From Pseudovibrio ascidiaceicola (lineage in GTDB: Bacteria > Pseudomonadota > Alphaproteobacteria > Rhizobiales > Stappiaceae): 64,000 nt of DNA. The position numbers and the translations under genes were made by a program. Location: positions 391,576 through 455,575 of the forward strand of contig NZ_FOSK01000002.1 of NCBI RefSeq assembly GCF_900114245.1. The letters are read 5' to 3'. The notes beneath the pieces were generated by a model, which was not told where the DNA came from, ran no database searches, and worked only from the letters and a program-made list of their open reading frames with translations. Position 1 is the first letter of the stretch. Each line of letters starts with the position of its first letter. Shown in pieces: positions 8,892 through 16,876 of this stretch.

Positions 8892-9557
8892 ATGACGCAC
8901 TCATTCCTCTACATCTATGACCCGCTATGTGGGTGGTGCTACGGCGCAGCTCCCAGACTAGCGGATCTGGCCAAGGACTATGAGGTTGAGATGTTGCCAG
9001 CGGGCCTGTTTAGCGGTGCTGGTGCTCGGCCTCTGGATCGTTCTTTTGCGTCTTATGCCTGGGCTTCTGACCAAAAGATCGCAAAGCTGACAGGGCAGAC
9101 TTTCAGCAGTGCTTATCAAAGTCAGGTCCTGAATGGTGACGGGCAAGCACTAGATTCAACATTTGCGACACTCGCTATGACCGCATGCTCGATCGTAGAA
9201 CCAGCACGAGGGCCAGAGGCGCTGAAACTCATCCAAAACGCGCGGTATGTGGCTGGTGAAGACATCACTGATCTTTCATTGCTGGTAGGCTTGCTCTCCG
9301 GTTCAGACTTTGCAGATGCAGCTGCCCTGCTTCAAGGCCATATGACGTCTGTTGAAGCAGAGGCCGCACGGCGTGTTGCTCATGGCCAGATGGTTTTGAA
9401 CCAGATGGGTGGGCGTGGTGTACCGGCACTTGTTGCAGACGCACACGGTGAACGCATGCTGCTGCCCTCTGATTTGCTTTTCGGCTCTCATGAACAGCTA
9501 ACGGGGGCTTTGAACAGTTTCTCTCACAGCATTCAGCAGGACTTTCCTGCTCTTTAA
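8892..9557 (+). CDS. DsbA-family (thioredoxin-fold) protein
   Basis: 221 residues of the DsbA/FrnE-like family. The redox motif CGWC (Cys13, Cys16) follows FLYIYDPL at the very N-terminus, and a cis-Pro segment is visible at GGRGVPALV. There is no signal peptide, so it is probably a cytoplasmic disulfide isomerase/oxidoreductase. AAGGAG lies just upstream of the ATG. It is 15 bases from the following MBL-fold gene, so the two are probably one transcript controlled by the divergent LysR. Stress-linked thiol repair is a reasonable guess. Confidence 0.85.
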   Translation: MTHSFLYIYDPLCGWCYGAAPRLADLAKDYEVEMLPAGLFSGAGARPLDRSFASYAWASDQKIAKLTGQTFSSAYQSQVLNGDGQALDSTFATLAMTACSIVEPARGPEALKLIQNARYVAGEDITDLSLLVGLLSGSDFADAAALLQGHMTSVEAEAARRVAHGQMVLNQMGGRGVPALVADAHGERMLLPSDLLFGSHEQLTGALNSFSHSIQQDFPAL

Positions 9558-9572
9558 CCCCAAGGAAAACAA

Positions 9573-10475
9573 ATGATTAAATCTCTTGCTCTTGCTGCAA
9601 GCCTTGCAGCAACCGCTACTCTTGCGCCTGTTGCAACCTATGCTCAGGATACAACCGCCCTAACTTTTGAGGTCTACAACCCGGGTGATGAGGGTCTGTT
9701 CCCTGTTACATCCACATTGATTGAAGGCCCAAGCGAAGCTGTTCTGGTAGATGCGCAGTTTCAACGCGGTGATGCTCAAAACCTGATTTCAATCGTCAAG
9801 GAGAGCGGTAAAACACTGACAGCCATTTATATCAGCCATGGTGATCCTGATTACTACTTCGGGTTGGATGTGCTGCGCGCAGCATTTCCTGATGCCAAGA
9901 TTATTGCCACGCAGCCTACTGTCGAGAAGATCAAAGCCACAATTGAAGGCAAGTTTGCTTTTTGGGGGCCAATCCTGAAAGAAGATGCACCTCAGGATTT
10001 GGTCATTCCAGAAGCGATTGGCGGTAACGAGCTCAAAGTGGATGGAACACCAATTGAGATCTTTGGTCTTGAGGAACATGATCCATCTCACACCAGTCTT
10101 TGGGTTCCTTCAGAACGCACTGTTTTGGGTGGGGTACTTGTCTTTGACAACTCTCATATCTGGCAGGCTGATAACCCAACATCAGAGAAACGCGAAGACT
10201 GGCAGAAGAGCCTTGATGATCTTCTTGCTCTGAATCCGAAACGTGTGATCCCAGGTCATTTTATGGGCAAGACCAACAGCCAGACGGTGGGTTCTATTGC
10301 GTTCACAAAAGCCTATATCGCTGCGGTTGAGAAGAATGCAGCTCTTGCGAAAAACTCTGAAGAACTGGTGGCGCTGATGAAAGCAGAGTTTCCTGCACTG
10401 GAAGAACGCAGAACCAGTGACCTTGCTCTTGGAGCCAAGGTGGTGATGGGCGAGATGAAATGGCCTGCTGAATAA
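9573..10475 (+). CDS. exported metallo-beta-lactamase-fold protein with altered metal motif
   Basis: 300 residues. Residues 1-24 form a signal peptide (hydrophobic core, ATYAQ cleavage), so the protein is periplasmic. The MBL fold is recognisable: the VLVDAQF strand, YISHGDPDYYFGL in place of H-x-H-x-D-H, EHDPSHTSLWVP and VIPGHFMG. The first His and both Asp of the main motif are kept, but the second and third His are Asp/Pro and Tyr, so the metal site differs from beta-lactamases and glyoxalase II. It is the second gene of the likely dsbA-like operon and ends at a terminator. A binding or hydrolase role on an unknown small substrate is likely. Confidence 0.8.
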   Translation: MIKSLALAASLAATATLAPVATYAQDTTALTFEVYNPGDEGLFPVTSTLIEGPSEAVLVDAQFQRGDAQNLISIVKESGKTLTAIYISHGDPDYYFGLDVLRAAFPDAKIIATQPTVEKIKATIEGKFAFWGPILKEDAPQDLVIPEAIGGNELKVDGTPIEIFGLEEHDPSHTSLWVPSERTVLGGVLVFDNSHIWQADNPTSEKREDWQKSLDDLLALNPKRVIPGHFMGKTNSQTVGSIAFTKAYIAAVEKNAALAKNSEELVALMKAEFPALEERRTSDLALGAKVVMGEMKWPAE

Positions 10476-10482
10476 CCTAAAA

Positions 10483-10519
10483 CCTCAAGCTCCTGCAGTC
10501 TGATGTGAGGGCTTTTTTT
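10483..10519 (+). terminator. rho-independent terminator after the MBL-fold gene
   Basis: CCTCA / TGAGG stem with an 18-base loop followed by GC and seven T. The stem is short, so strength is moderate. Confidence 0.6.
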
Positions 10520-10620
10520 GCTCGCTTTCCCTCCTCTATCCTGCGTCAAACCGTCATAATTTAATTTCCATGGATTTATATTCCTTGACACTTATTATGG
10601 GTAGAGCTACTCCTTTTTAT

Positions 10621-10698
10621 GAGATCAGTGGAACAGCAAAGCCCTTGCCCCCAACACCAAGAGGCCAGATGGCGGTATCCGTCAGTTCCATTGATCTC
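10621..10698. repeat. 78-base inverted-repeat element
   Basis: A 14-base arm (10621-10634) pairs with 10685-10698 with a single G:T wobble. The 50-base loop contains a small CGG-TAT-CCG hairpin and C-rich tracts. It lies in the gap of about 350 bases between the MBL-fold gene's terminator and the MarR gene, where I see no reading frame. It lacks T-arm and anticodon features, so it is not a tRNA, and lacks the 6S or SRP RNA core. It could be a small RNA, a leader structure for the MarR-GST operon, or a remnant of a miniature mobile element. Confidence 0.6.
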
Positions 10699-10823
10699 TT
10701 ATGAAATCAAGACAGCATAGGGGAAGGCCAAAGCCGACAGCAGTGGGTCATTCGCAGTCTCAGCAACTTGCAACATCATGAAGTTCTGTGCGAAATAGCA
10801 TCTCAACAGACAAGGAGACGCGG

Positions 10824-11258
10824 TTGGCCAACAAGGACATTATCATCAAATCAGATTTGGAGATCGAGCATAAAGCCATGGCTTTGCTAATGTGCGCTGC
10901 TCAAGAGCATAAAGCGGAAATGGAACGCCTGATCAGTGGGCAGAACCTTTCTTTGTTACAGCTTACCATTTTGCATGGGCTCGACAAGTCACAAACAGGC
11001 ACACTTACCGTGGGCCAGCTCAAATCGATTATGATTGATGACAGTCCTAACGTATCGCGTACTTTGAACAAGCTGGTCGCTCAAGGGTACATTGCCAAGG
11101 AGCGCAGCGAAGAGGATCAAAGAACCGTCTTTATCAGCATTACAGATGATGGGCGCATGGCCCATAGGGCTGCTGATGAGGAGCTTTTGAAGATGGGCCC
11201 CTCCTCTTTGACAAAGGACGATTACGAGAAGCTCTACGAGTTGCTGCTCAAGCTTTAA
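10824..11258 (+). CDS. MarR-family transcriptional regulator
   Basis: About 144 residues. The winged-helix core is visible: LSLLQLTILHGL, TVGQLKSIMIDDSPNVSRTLNKLVAQGYIAKERSEEDQRTVFISITDDG (recognition helix plus the wing with the DxR signature, here EDQRT). The TTG start is chosen because AAGGAG sits 6 bases upstream; a further in-frame GTG upstream has no such site. It leads a run of three glutathione-transferase-like genes, which fits MarR regulators controlling detoxification genes in response to electrophiles or phenolics (inference). Confidence 0.88.
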   Translation: MANKDIIIKSDLEIEHKAMALLMCAAQEHKAEMERLISGQNLSLLQLTILHGLDKSQTGTLTVGQLKSIMIDDSPNVSRTLNKLVAQGYIAKERSEEDQRTVFISITDDGRMAHRAADEELLKMGPSSLTKDDYEKLYELLLKL

Positions 11259-11293
11259 GGTCTGCCCCTTTTGCAAGACGCAAAGGGTTTGGC

Positions 11294-11965
11294 ATGATTA
11301 CCGTTCATAATCTGGAAAATTCACAGAGCATTCGCATTTTATGGCTGCTTGAGGAACTTGGTGTTCCTTATGAAATCAAGCAGTATAAGCGAGATGCAGC
11401 GACTGACCTCGCCCCTTCCGACTATAAACGCCTCCACCAGATTGGCACGTCACCAACAATCTCGGATGGTGACCTGGTTTTGCCCGAGACCAATGCGATC
11501 GTTGACTACATACTGGATAAGCATCCCAATGCCACGTTGCGCCCTGAGCCGGGTTCTGAGGAACGTGCACGGTACCTGTTCTGGTTCCATGCAACACAGG
11601 GCAGCTTTATGCCGCTGCTGCTGGACAGCCTGATTTTCAAGCGGATGATTTCCAAAGTTCCCTTCTTCTTGCGGCCAGTCATGTCTGCTGTGGTTGGGAA
11701 GGTACGTGCAGCTTATCTGGAGCCTCGCATCACCAGAATGCTTTCATTCATCGAAGAGGAATTGGGGCGTTCAACATGGCTTGCAGGCGACAGCCTGAGT
11801 GCTGCAGATATCGTGATGGGGTATTGTCTGGAGGTTGCCGAGGTTCGCATCGGTTTTGGTGGGCAGTATCCAAATATCACCGCGTATCTGGGCCGGATGC
11901 GTTCGCGCCCTGCTTATAAAACTGCTCTTGCCAAGAACGGTGCCTTCCGCCCGTTTGCCTCCTGA
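11294..11965 (+). CDS. glutathione S-transferase family protein
   Basis: 223 residues with a thioredoxin-like N-terminal domain (VHNLENSQSIRILWLLEELGVPYEI, likely catalytic Ser near residue 10; LPETNAIVDYI is the E-S/T glutathione-binding turn) and an all-helical C-terminal domain with the STWLAGDSLSAADI N-capping box typical of GSTs. Cytoplasmic conjugation of glutathione to electrophiles is the known family role. It is 35 bases after the MarR gene and 14 bases before the next GST-like gene, so it is co-transcribed. Confidence 0.9.
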   Translation: MITVHNLENSQSIRILWLLEELGVPYEIKQYKRDAATDLAPSDYKRLHQIGTSPTISDGDLVLPETNAIVDYILDKHPNATLRPEPGSEERARYLFWFHATQGSFMPLLLDSLIFKRMISKVPFFLRPVMSAVVGKVRAAYLEPRITRMLSFIEEELGRSTWLAGDSLSAADIVMGYCLEVAEVRIGFGGQYPNITAYLGRMRSRPAYKTALAKNGAFRPFAS

Positions 11966-11979
11966 TTTGCGGTGCTGTC

Positions 11980-12891
11980 ATGATTTTCCATCACAAAGAC
12001 GTTTCGCCGTATTCAGAAAAGATCCGACTTATGCTCGGCTACACCGGAATCAGTTGGTCCTCCGTACAAGCTCCTCTTACGCCGCCACGCCCTTCCATTG
12101 ATCCATTGGTAGGTGGATACCGGCGTATTCCAGTTGCGCAGAAAGGAGCTGATGTTTTTTGCGATACCATCCTGATTGCAGAGGAGATTGCACAGTCTTC
12201 AGAAAACCCTCAATTATCTCCTTATGAGCAGAATGAGGCAATCAGCGCATTTCTAAAGGAGCTTGAGACAAGCGTCTTCTTTGGGTGCATTGCGTCTGTT
12301 CCAGTCTTTGGATTGATCAAAGCATTGCTCCAACAGGTGCCTTTGAGTGCAATTCCGGGCTACCTTCAAGATAAGAAAAAGCTGCTGACTGATACGCATC
12401 TCGTTCAGCCATCACGCGAAGAAGCAAAGGCCATTTGGCGGAGGTTTCTGGATCAGCTTGAAAGCCAGCTGACCTCTGATTTTCTGCATGGTTACACACC
12501 CGGCATCGCAGACTTCAGCGCGGTTCATATGGTCTGGTTTCGTGAAAAAATGGATCATCGGCAGGTGTTTGCAGGGCGCCGTCTGTTGAAAAACTGGTTT
12601 CACCGAATGGTATCCATCGGGCATGGATATCGTACGGAAATTTCGGCAAACAACGCACTCCAAGTTGCCTCGCACGCTGATCCACGAGAGATCCCAGTCG
12701 AGATGAAACGTAGTCCGTTGATTGGGGCATCAGTTGTTGTTGGGCCAACAGATTACGCAACACAAGGCACGCATGGTGAGCTGGTTGGTGAGGATGAACA
12801 GCGTTGGGTTCTTGCTCGTAATACCGATGTTGCAGGGCGTGTTCATGTCCATTTTCCCAAACGCCGTTTTGCTTTAACCCGAGTTCTCTGA
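11980..12891 (+). CDS. divergent glutathione S-transferase-like protein
   Basis: 303 residues. The N-terminus (MIFHHKDVSPYSEKIRLMLGYTGISW) is a GST thioredoxin-like domain, and VFCDTILIAEEI replaces the canonical E-S-x-A-I turn with Asp-Thr. The helical C-terminal part has YTPGIADFSAVHMVWF in the position of the N-capping box. Residues from about 235 to the end form an extra segment with strands (ASVVVGPTDYATQGTHGELVGED) not normal for a plain GST. It is the middle gene of three GST-like genes. Substrate unknown. Confidence 0.78.
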   Translation: MIFHHKDVSPYSEKIRLMLGYTGISWSSVQAPLTPPRPSIDPLVGGYRRIPVAQKGADVFCDTILIAEEIAQSSENPQLSPYEQNEAISAFLKELETSVFFGCIASVPVFGLIKALLQQVPLSAIPGYLQDKKKLLTDTHLVQPSREEAKAIWRRFLDQLESQLTSDFLHGYTPGIADFSAVHMVWFREKMDHRQVFAGRRLLKNWFHRMVSIGHGYRTEISANNALQVASHADPREIPVEMKRSPLIGASVVVGPTDYATQGTHGELVGEDEQRWVLARNTDVAGRVHVHFPKRRFALTRVL

Positions 12892-12899
12892 GGTCTGCC

Positions 12900-13685
12900 A
12901 TGGAAGCTGTTCGTCCCCAAAACCTGCACGGTCTGCACTTGTTCTACAACCCCTATTCCAATTGTGCTCAGCGGGTGATGCTGTTGCTGGCAGAGAAAGG
13001 CATTGAAGTTGAGATGCACTTTGTCGACCTTATGCGAAGCGAGCAACTAACAGCAAAGTATCATGCCATCAATCCGAATGCTTCGGTTCCCGCACTGGTG
13101 CATGACGGTGTGGCAATAAACGAGTCCATCACGATCTTGCACTATCTGGAGCAGCTTTACCCTGATCCATCCCTCACACCGGCAGACTCAACACTCAAAA
13201 TGCAAATAGAAGCTCTGCTAGAAAGTGCGGACGCATCGCACATGAGTATGGTCGTGAACTATGTTTATTCCTGCGGATATGGGCGTTTACCGACACCGCG
13301 CGATGCCCAATTTTACAAGGATCACGTGCCTCATCGCGCCAAATTTCATGCAGAACGGCTGGCTGGTCGGACTGCCAACAATCCTGAGGGTGCGAAACGG
13401 ATTGTTCATGAGCAATTTTCTGAACTTGAGAACCTTCTTAAGACCCAAGACTGGCTTGTTGGCAACCAATACTCACTGGCAGATATCGCCTGGTTCCCCA
13501 ATACGATTATTCTTCGCCAGTTGGGCTACTCGTTCAAATCTCTACCAAATGTGAATGACTGGATCACGCGGATTGAAGCTCGTGAGGCCTTTAAGAACGG
13601 CATTCAAGCTCGTTTCCTGAAGATACCCAATTGGGTGCTTCGACTAAGTGCAAAGGTGCTTCGGCAACTTGGAGGGCGACGGTAG
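12900..13685 (+). CDS. glutathione S-transferase family protein
   Basis: 261 residues with an N-terminal thioredoxin-like GST domain (LHLFYNPYSNCAQRVMLLLAEKGIEVEMHFVDL; INESITILHYLEQLYP is the E-S-x-x-I motif) and a helical C-terminal domain (QDWLVGNQYSLADIAWFP). The Ser-Asn-Cys-Ala stretch near the N-terminus places a Ser or Cys at the catalytic site, as in beta/zeta-like classes. GAGGTC lies before the ATG, 9 bases after the preceding gene. Third GST-like gene of the operon. Confidence 0.88.
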   Translation: MEAVRPQNLHGLHLFYNPYSNCAQRVMLLLAEKGIEVEMHFVDLMRSEQLTAKYHAINPNASVPALVHDGVAINESITILHYLEQLYPDPSLTPADSTLKMQIEALLESADASHMSMVVNYVYSCGYGRLPTPRDAQFYKDHVPHRAKFHAERLAGRTANNPEGAKRIVHEQFSELENLLKTQDWLVGNQYSLADIAWFPNTIILRQLGYSFKSLPNVNDWITRIEAREAFKNGIQARFLKIPNWVLRLSAKVLRQLGGRR

Positions 13686-13772
13686 CCCAAATGAGAAATC
13701 CTGCGAATAGCTTACTTGTATGAAAGCAAGCATCAGCACGAACTCACGAAATACTCGAAAGGATTTTTCTGA

Positions 13773-14060
13773 ATGTCAGTTTTGAACTTCTCTTACGCCA
13801 TTATCAAAGACATGGATCAGTTTCAGCAGTATGTGCAAGCGGCTGCGGCATTGATGGAAGAGGCCGGAGTAGAGGTCATTGCGCGCGGCAAATTCTCGCA
13901 AACGAAACAGGGTGATGAGCTGATGCCACACATTGCAGCCGTGTTCCGTTACAAAGACCTTCAAAGCCTCGAAGATTTTTATACCTCCGAGGCTTACAAG
14001 AAAATCATCCCTCTCCGCGATGCAGCCTGCGAGATGACCATTCAGATATACGATGAGTAG
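13773..14060 (+). CDS. DUF1330-like small protein
   Basis: 95 residues, dimeric alpha/beta-barrel type: a YAIIKDMDQFQQYVQAA strand-helix, GVEVIARGKF, and FRYKDLQSLEDFYTSEAYKKIIPLRD, which match the DUF1330 pattern (EthD-like ferredoxin fold). The AAAGGA upstream of the ATG and same orientation suggest it belongs to the MarR-GST operon, although 87 bases separate it from the third GST gene. Function unassigned in the family. Confidence 0.72.
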   Translation: MSVLNFSYAIIKDMDQFQQYVQAAAALMEEAGVEVIARGKFSQTKQGDELMPHIAAVFRYKDLQSLEDFYTSEAYKKIIPLRDAACEMTIQIYDE

Positions 14061-14072
14061 AAGACTGTAGAC

Positions 14073-14771
14073 CTACAGCAAGGCGATCCAGCGGCGGGAG
14101 ATCTCCAGTCCCAACGCGTCAGCTCTTGGGCCAAACTTTGGTCCCTGCTCTTCCAGAATTTCGTTCCAGTGCGGAACCAGTTCATTGATTGGGCCATGGA
14201 AGCAGCCGTTCCAATGGTTCACCTGATCGACGGAGCACTCGAAATGGAACTGGATGGCGTATGTTGCACGGCCCATCTTGAAGGCCTGATTGGGCGTCAT
14301 TTCACTGGATGCCAGATGTATGGCATCTTTGGGCAGAGTGTAAGTATCAGTGTGCAGGATGAAGATGTGGTCGTCTTCTTCAAAAGCAGAGATGACCGGA
14401 TCTTGTTTGCCTTGCTCTGAGACTTGTAGCGGTAGCCAGCCGGCTTCAACCGGATTTCCCAAAATGTTCTCACCGCCGAATGCGCGTGCGATCAGTTGGC
14501 TACCGAGGCAGATGCCCATCACCGGTTTGTCGGCTTCGTGAAATGCAAGGATCGTGTCGCACACATCTTTCAGGAATGGGAACTCTTCATCCGCTCTGGC
14601 ATGTTGCAAGCCGCCCAGAACAACCAGTCCGTTGAACTTTGAGATGTCGGTGGGAAGCGGATCATTTTGTGCCATGACACGCAGATCAATCGGCATTTTC
14701 GCGTGATCCAGCGCCTGTCCCAGCAGGCCAAGCGTTACGTTTTCGCAGTTTTCAATAACGAGAACGGTCAT
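14073..14771 (-). CDS. class I glutamine amidotransferase domain protein
   Basis: 232 residues forming a stand-alone type 1 GATase. The nucleophile Cys is in GICLGSQL, the catalytic His in QFHFECS, and the oxyanion strand in VVLGGLQHA. Such stand-alone proteins hydrolyse gamma-glutamyl compounds or pass ammonia to a partner. It lies upstream of an amino-acid ABC permease gene in the opposite-to-GST orientation, which is consistent with a role in amino-acid or gamma-glutamyl metabolism. A GGAAG lies near the ATG. Substrate unknown. Confidence 0.82.
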   Translation of the reverse strand: MTVLVIENCENVTLGLLGQALDHAKMPIDLRVMAQNDPLPTDISKFNGLVVLGGLQHARADEEFPFLKDVCDTILAFHEADKPVMGICLGSQLIARAFGGENILGNPVEAGWLPLQVSEQGKQDPVISAFEEDDHIFILHTDTYTLPKDAIHLASSEMTPNQAFKMGRATYAIQFHFECSVDQVNHWNGCFHGPINELVPHWNEILEEQGPKFGPRADALGLEISRRWIALL

Positions 14772-14881
14772 TCCAACTTCCTGTCATAAGCAGCTGTGCT
14801 TTCTTTGTTGGGCATGCTGCATTTATCATTGTTTTGTAGAAATCCGACCTAAAGCCTCTGTGAGCTTCTTAAGGACGAGTT

Positions 14882-15706
14882 CTAAGCTTCGTTTTCAAAG
14901 GCTCGTTTCATGCGCTGTTCCAGACCGCGAACGACCAGAGACAGCGAGACTGTCATGATGAGGTAGAGATACGCAACCACATTGTAGGTTTCAAAGAACT
15001 GAAATGTGGAGGCAGAATAGATTTTGCCGAGCTGGGTGATGTCTTGCACACCAAGCACAGAGACCAGCGCACTTTCCTTGATAAGCGCGATGAAGTCATT
15101 GCCCAATGGCGGTAGGATGTTCTTGAGTGCTTGCGGCCAGATGATAAAGCGGAACGTATGCCATCTGGAGAGGCCAAGTGCCCGGCCTGCCTCCAACTGC
15201 CCGTCATCGACGCTCTCAATACCTGCGCGAAAAATCTCTGCAATGAAGGCAGAATAACCGATGGATAGTGCAATGATCGCACGCCACAGCATGGAGAGAT
15301 CACGCACCCGCAGCTTGTCGACGATCTCCCATTCAATCAACGGCCCCATGATCCAGTTGTAAGCTGCAACCATTTGTGGAGCGCCAACAAAAGCAATGTA
15401 AAAGAGTAGCACCAACATGGGTACGCCGCGCATGATCTCGGTGTAGAACGAGCACAACTCGCGGATGGCACGGTGTTTGGAACCACGCCCTAATGCAATG
15501 ACAAGCCCTACGATGCTCGCGATGATGAACGAGACAAAGGTGACGAACAAGGTGATGCCGACACCTCTGAGAAGGGTCTCAAAGATCTGGCGATAATCAC
15601 CATTTGCGGCGATGAGCCAGAGAAAGAAAACTGCGAGAACAAATGATGCGAGCAACCACCATGGAAGCTTGTTCAACCGGGATCTTGTGGCAGAACGCAT
15701 GCCCAT
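14882..15706 (-). CDS. polar amino-acid ABC transporter permease
   Basis: 274 residues of the His/Glu/Gln/Arg/opine permease family. There are about five hydrophobic segments (residues about 15-35, 50-80, 90-125, 155-185, 245-265) and the EAA loop EAGRALGLSRWHTFRFIIWPQALKNILPPLGNDFIALIKESAL. The membrane protein forms the translocation path with an ATPase. AAGGAA precedes the ATG. It follows its substrate-binding gene by about 115 bases; no ATPase gene is adjacent. Confidence 0.92.
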   Translation of the reverse strand: MGMRSATRSRLNKLPWWLLASFVLAVFFLWLIAANGDYRQIFETLLRGVGITLFVTFVSFIIASIVGLVIALGRGSKHRAIRELCSFYTEIMRGVPMLVLLFYIAFVGAPQMVAAYNWIMGPLIEWEIVDKLRVRDLSMLWRAIIALSIGYSAFIAEIFRAGIESVDDGQLEAGRALGLSRWHTFRFIIWPQALKNILPPLGNDFIALIKESALVSVLGVQDITQLGKIYSASTFQFFETYNVVAYLYLIMTVSLSLVVRGLEQRMKRAFENEA

Positions 15707-15820
15707 CGCGTTTCCTTTAAATCACGTTTTTGGATTTCTTGATGAGGTCCAGAAATCTTTTGTAATGCCTTTAATAGAAATGGCGGGCGCCGTGCACCCG
15801 CCAAATCAACTAAGCTCTTG

Positions 15821-16621
15821 TTAGTTCTTGGACTTATAGTCAAAGAACCATTTTTGGTTCAAGGCATCTATGGTGCCGTCTTCGCGCATGGCGCTGAGTG
15901 CTGCATTAATTGGCTCGCGCAGGTCAGAACCTGGGGTCAGAATGAAGCCAAAGTCTTCCGAACCAATTGGACCGCCAACGACTTTAAAGCTATCTGGGGA
16001 TGCGCCCATGTAGCCTGCTGCTGCTGTTGCATCCATCAGCACCATGTCAACATCATCAGCACGCAGTGCCTGAACAGAAGCGCCAAAGGTTTCGAACAGT
16101 TGGATGCGCTTGTTGTTTTCATCACCATCCAACACAGCGTAAACAGCGGTATAAAAGTTTGTGGTGCCCGGCTGTGCGCCAACCAACAAGCCTGGGTCGT
16201 CAGCAAAAGCTTTTGAGTTGTCGAAGCGGTCTTCGTTCGCACGCACCAACATGAACATTTCGGAAGTCATGTAAGGATCGGTGAAATCGATCTGCTTTTC
16301 ACGCTCTTCGTTGATGGTAATGCCATCCATGCCAACGTCAAACTGACCCTGACGGACTGCTTCGATCATGCTGTCCCATGAGGCCAAGCGCCAATCCACC
16401 TTCATGTTGAGGCGTTTTGCGATTTCGTTGAATGCGTCATATTCCCAACCGATGCCCTCACCGGTCTTGGGATCTGCGAAGTTCAAAGGTGTGTATGCAT
16501 TTTCGGTCACTGCAACAACGGTGCGGCCCTTCAGATCTGGCAGATCCGTAGCGGAAGCTGCTGCTCCGAAACCGACAGAAAGAGCAAGAGTTGCTAATGC
16601 TAGTTTAAATTTCTTCATCAT
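15821..16621 (-). CDS. amino-acid ABC transporter substrate-binding protein
   Basis: About 266 residues of the SBP_bac_3 family: a signal peptide ([24 protein letters not shown]), then [39 protein letters not shown] and [33 protein letters not shown], the classic periplasmic ligand-binding signature. It delivers a polar amino acid to the permease encoded downstream. GGAGGGG sits 9 bases upstream of the chosen ATG; a TTG further up has none. Confidence 0.93.
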   Translation of the reverse strand: MMKKFKLALATLALSVGFGAAASATDLPDLKGRTVVAVTENAYTPLNFADPKTGEGIGWEYDAFNEIAKRLNMKVDWRLASWDSMIEAVRQGQFDVGMDGITINEEREKQIDFTDPYMTSEMFMLVRANEDRFDNSKAFADDPGLLVGAQPGTTNFYTAVYAVLDGDENNKRIQLFETFGASVQALRADDVDMVLMDATAAAGYMGASPDSFKVVGGPIGSEDFGFILTPGSDLREPINAALSAMREDGTIDALNQKWFFDYKSKN

Positions 16622-16876
16622 CGGGTATGTCCCCTCCAAGGAAAATTTGGTCACCACGTAGAAAAATCTGGCAGAATCACACCCGGCAGATGTTGACAGT
16701 TAGCCGATCAGTGAGCAATAGGATGCAGGTGATTGACCTGTAAAATACCTTAGTTAGCTTGAGTATTTACCCTGCAAATGCAGAGGCGGTCAACGAAAGC
16801 CTTGGTGATTTCCTAGGTTGTGCTACTGGTGTTAGAAGATACGGCTAAATGTCGTGGTGAACTTTTATAGACGGAT

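Noticed and set aside
10621-10698. Possible tRNA or 6S/SRP RNA at the inverted repeat
   Set aside because: Length is tRNA-like but there is no T-loop, anticodon arm or CCA; the core motifs of 6S and SRP RNA are absent.
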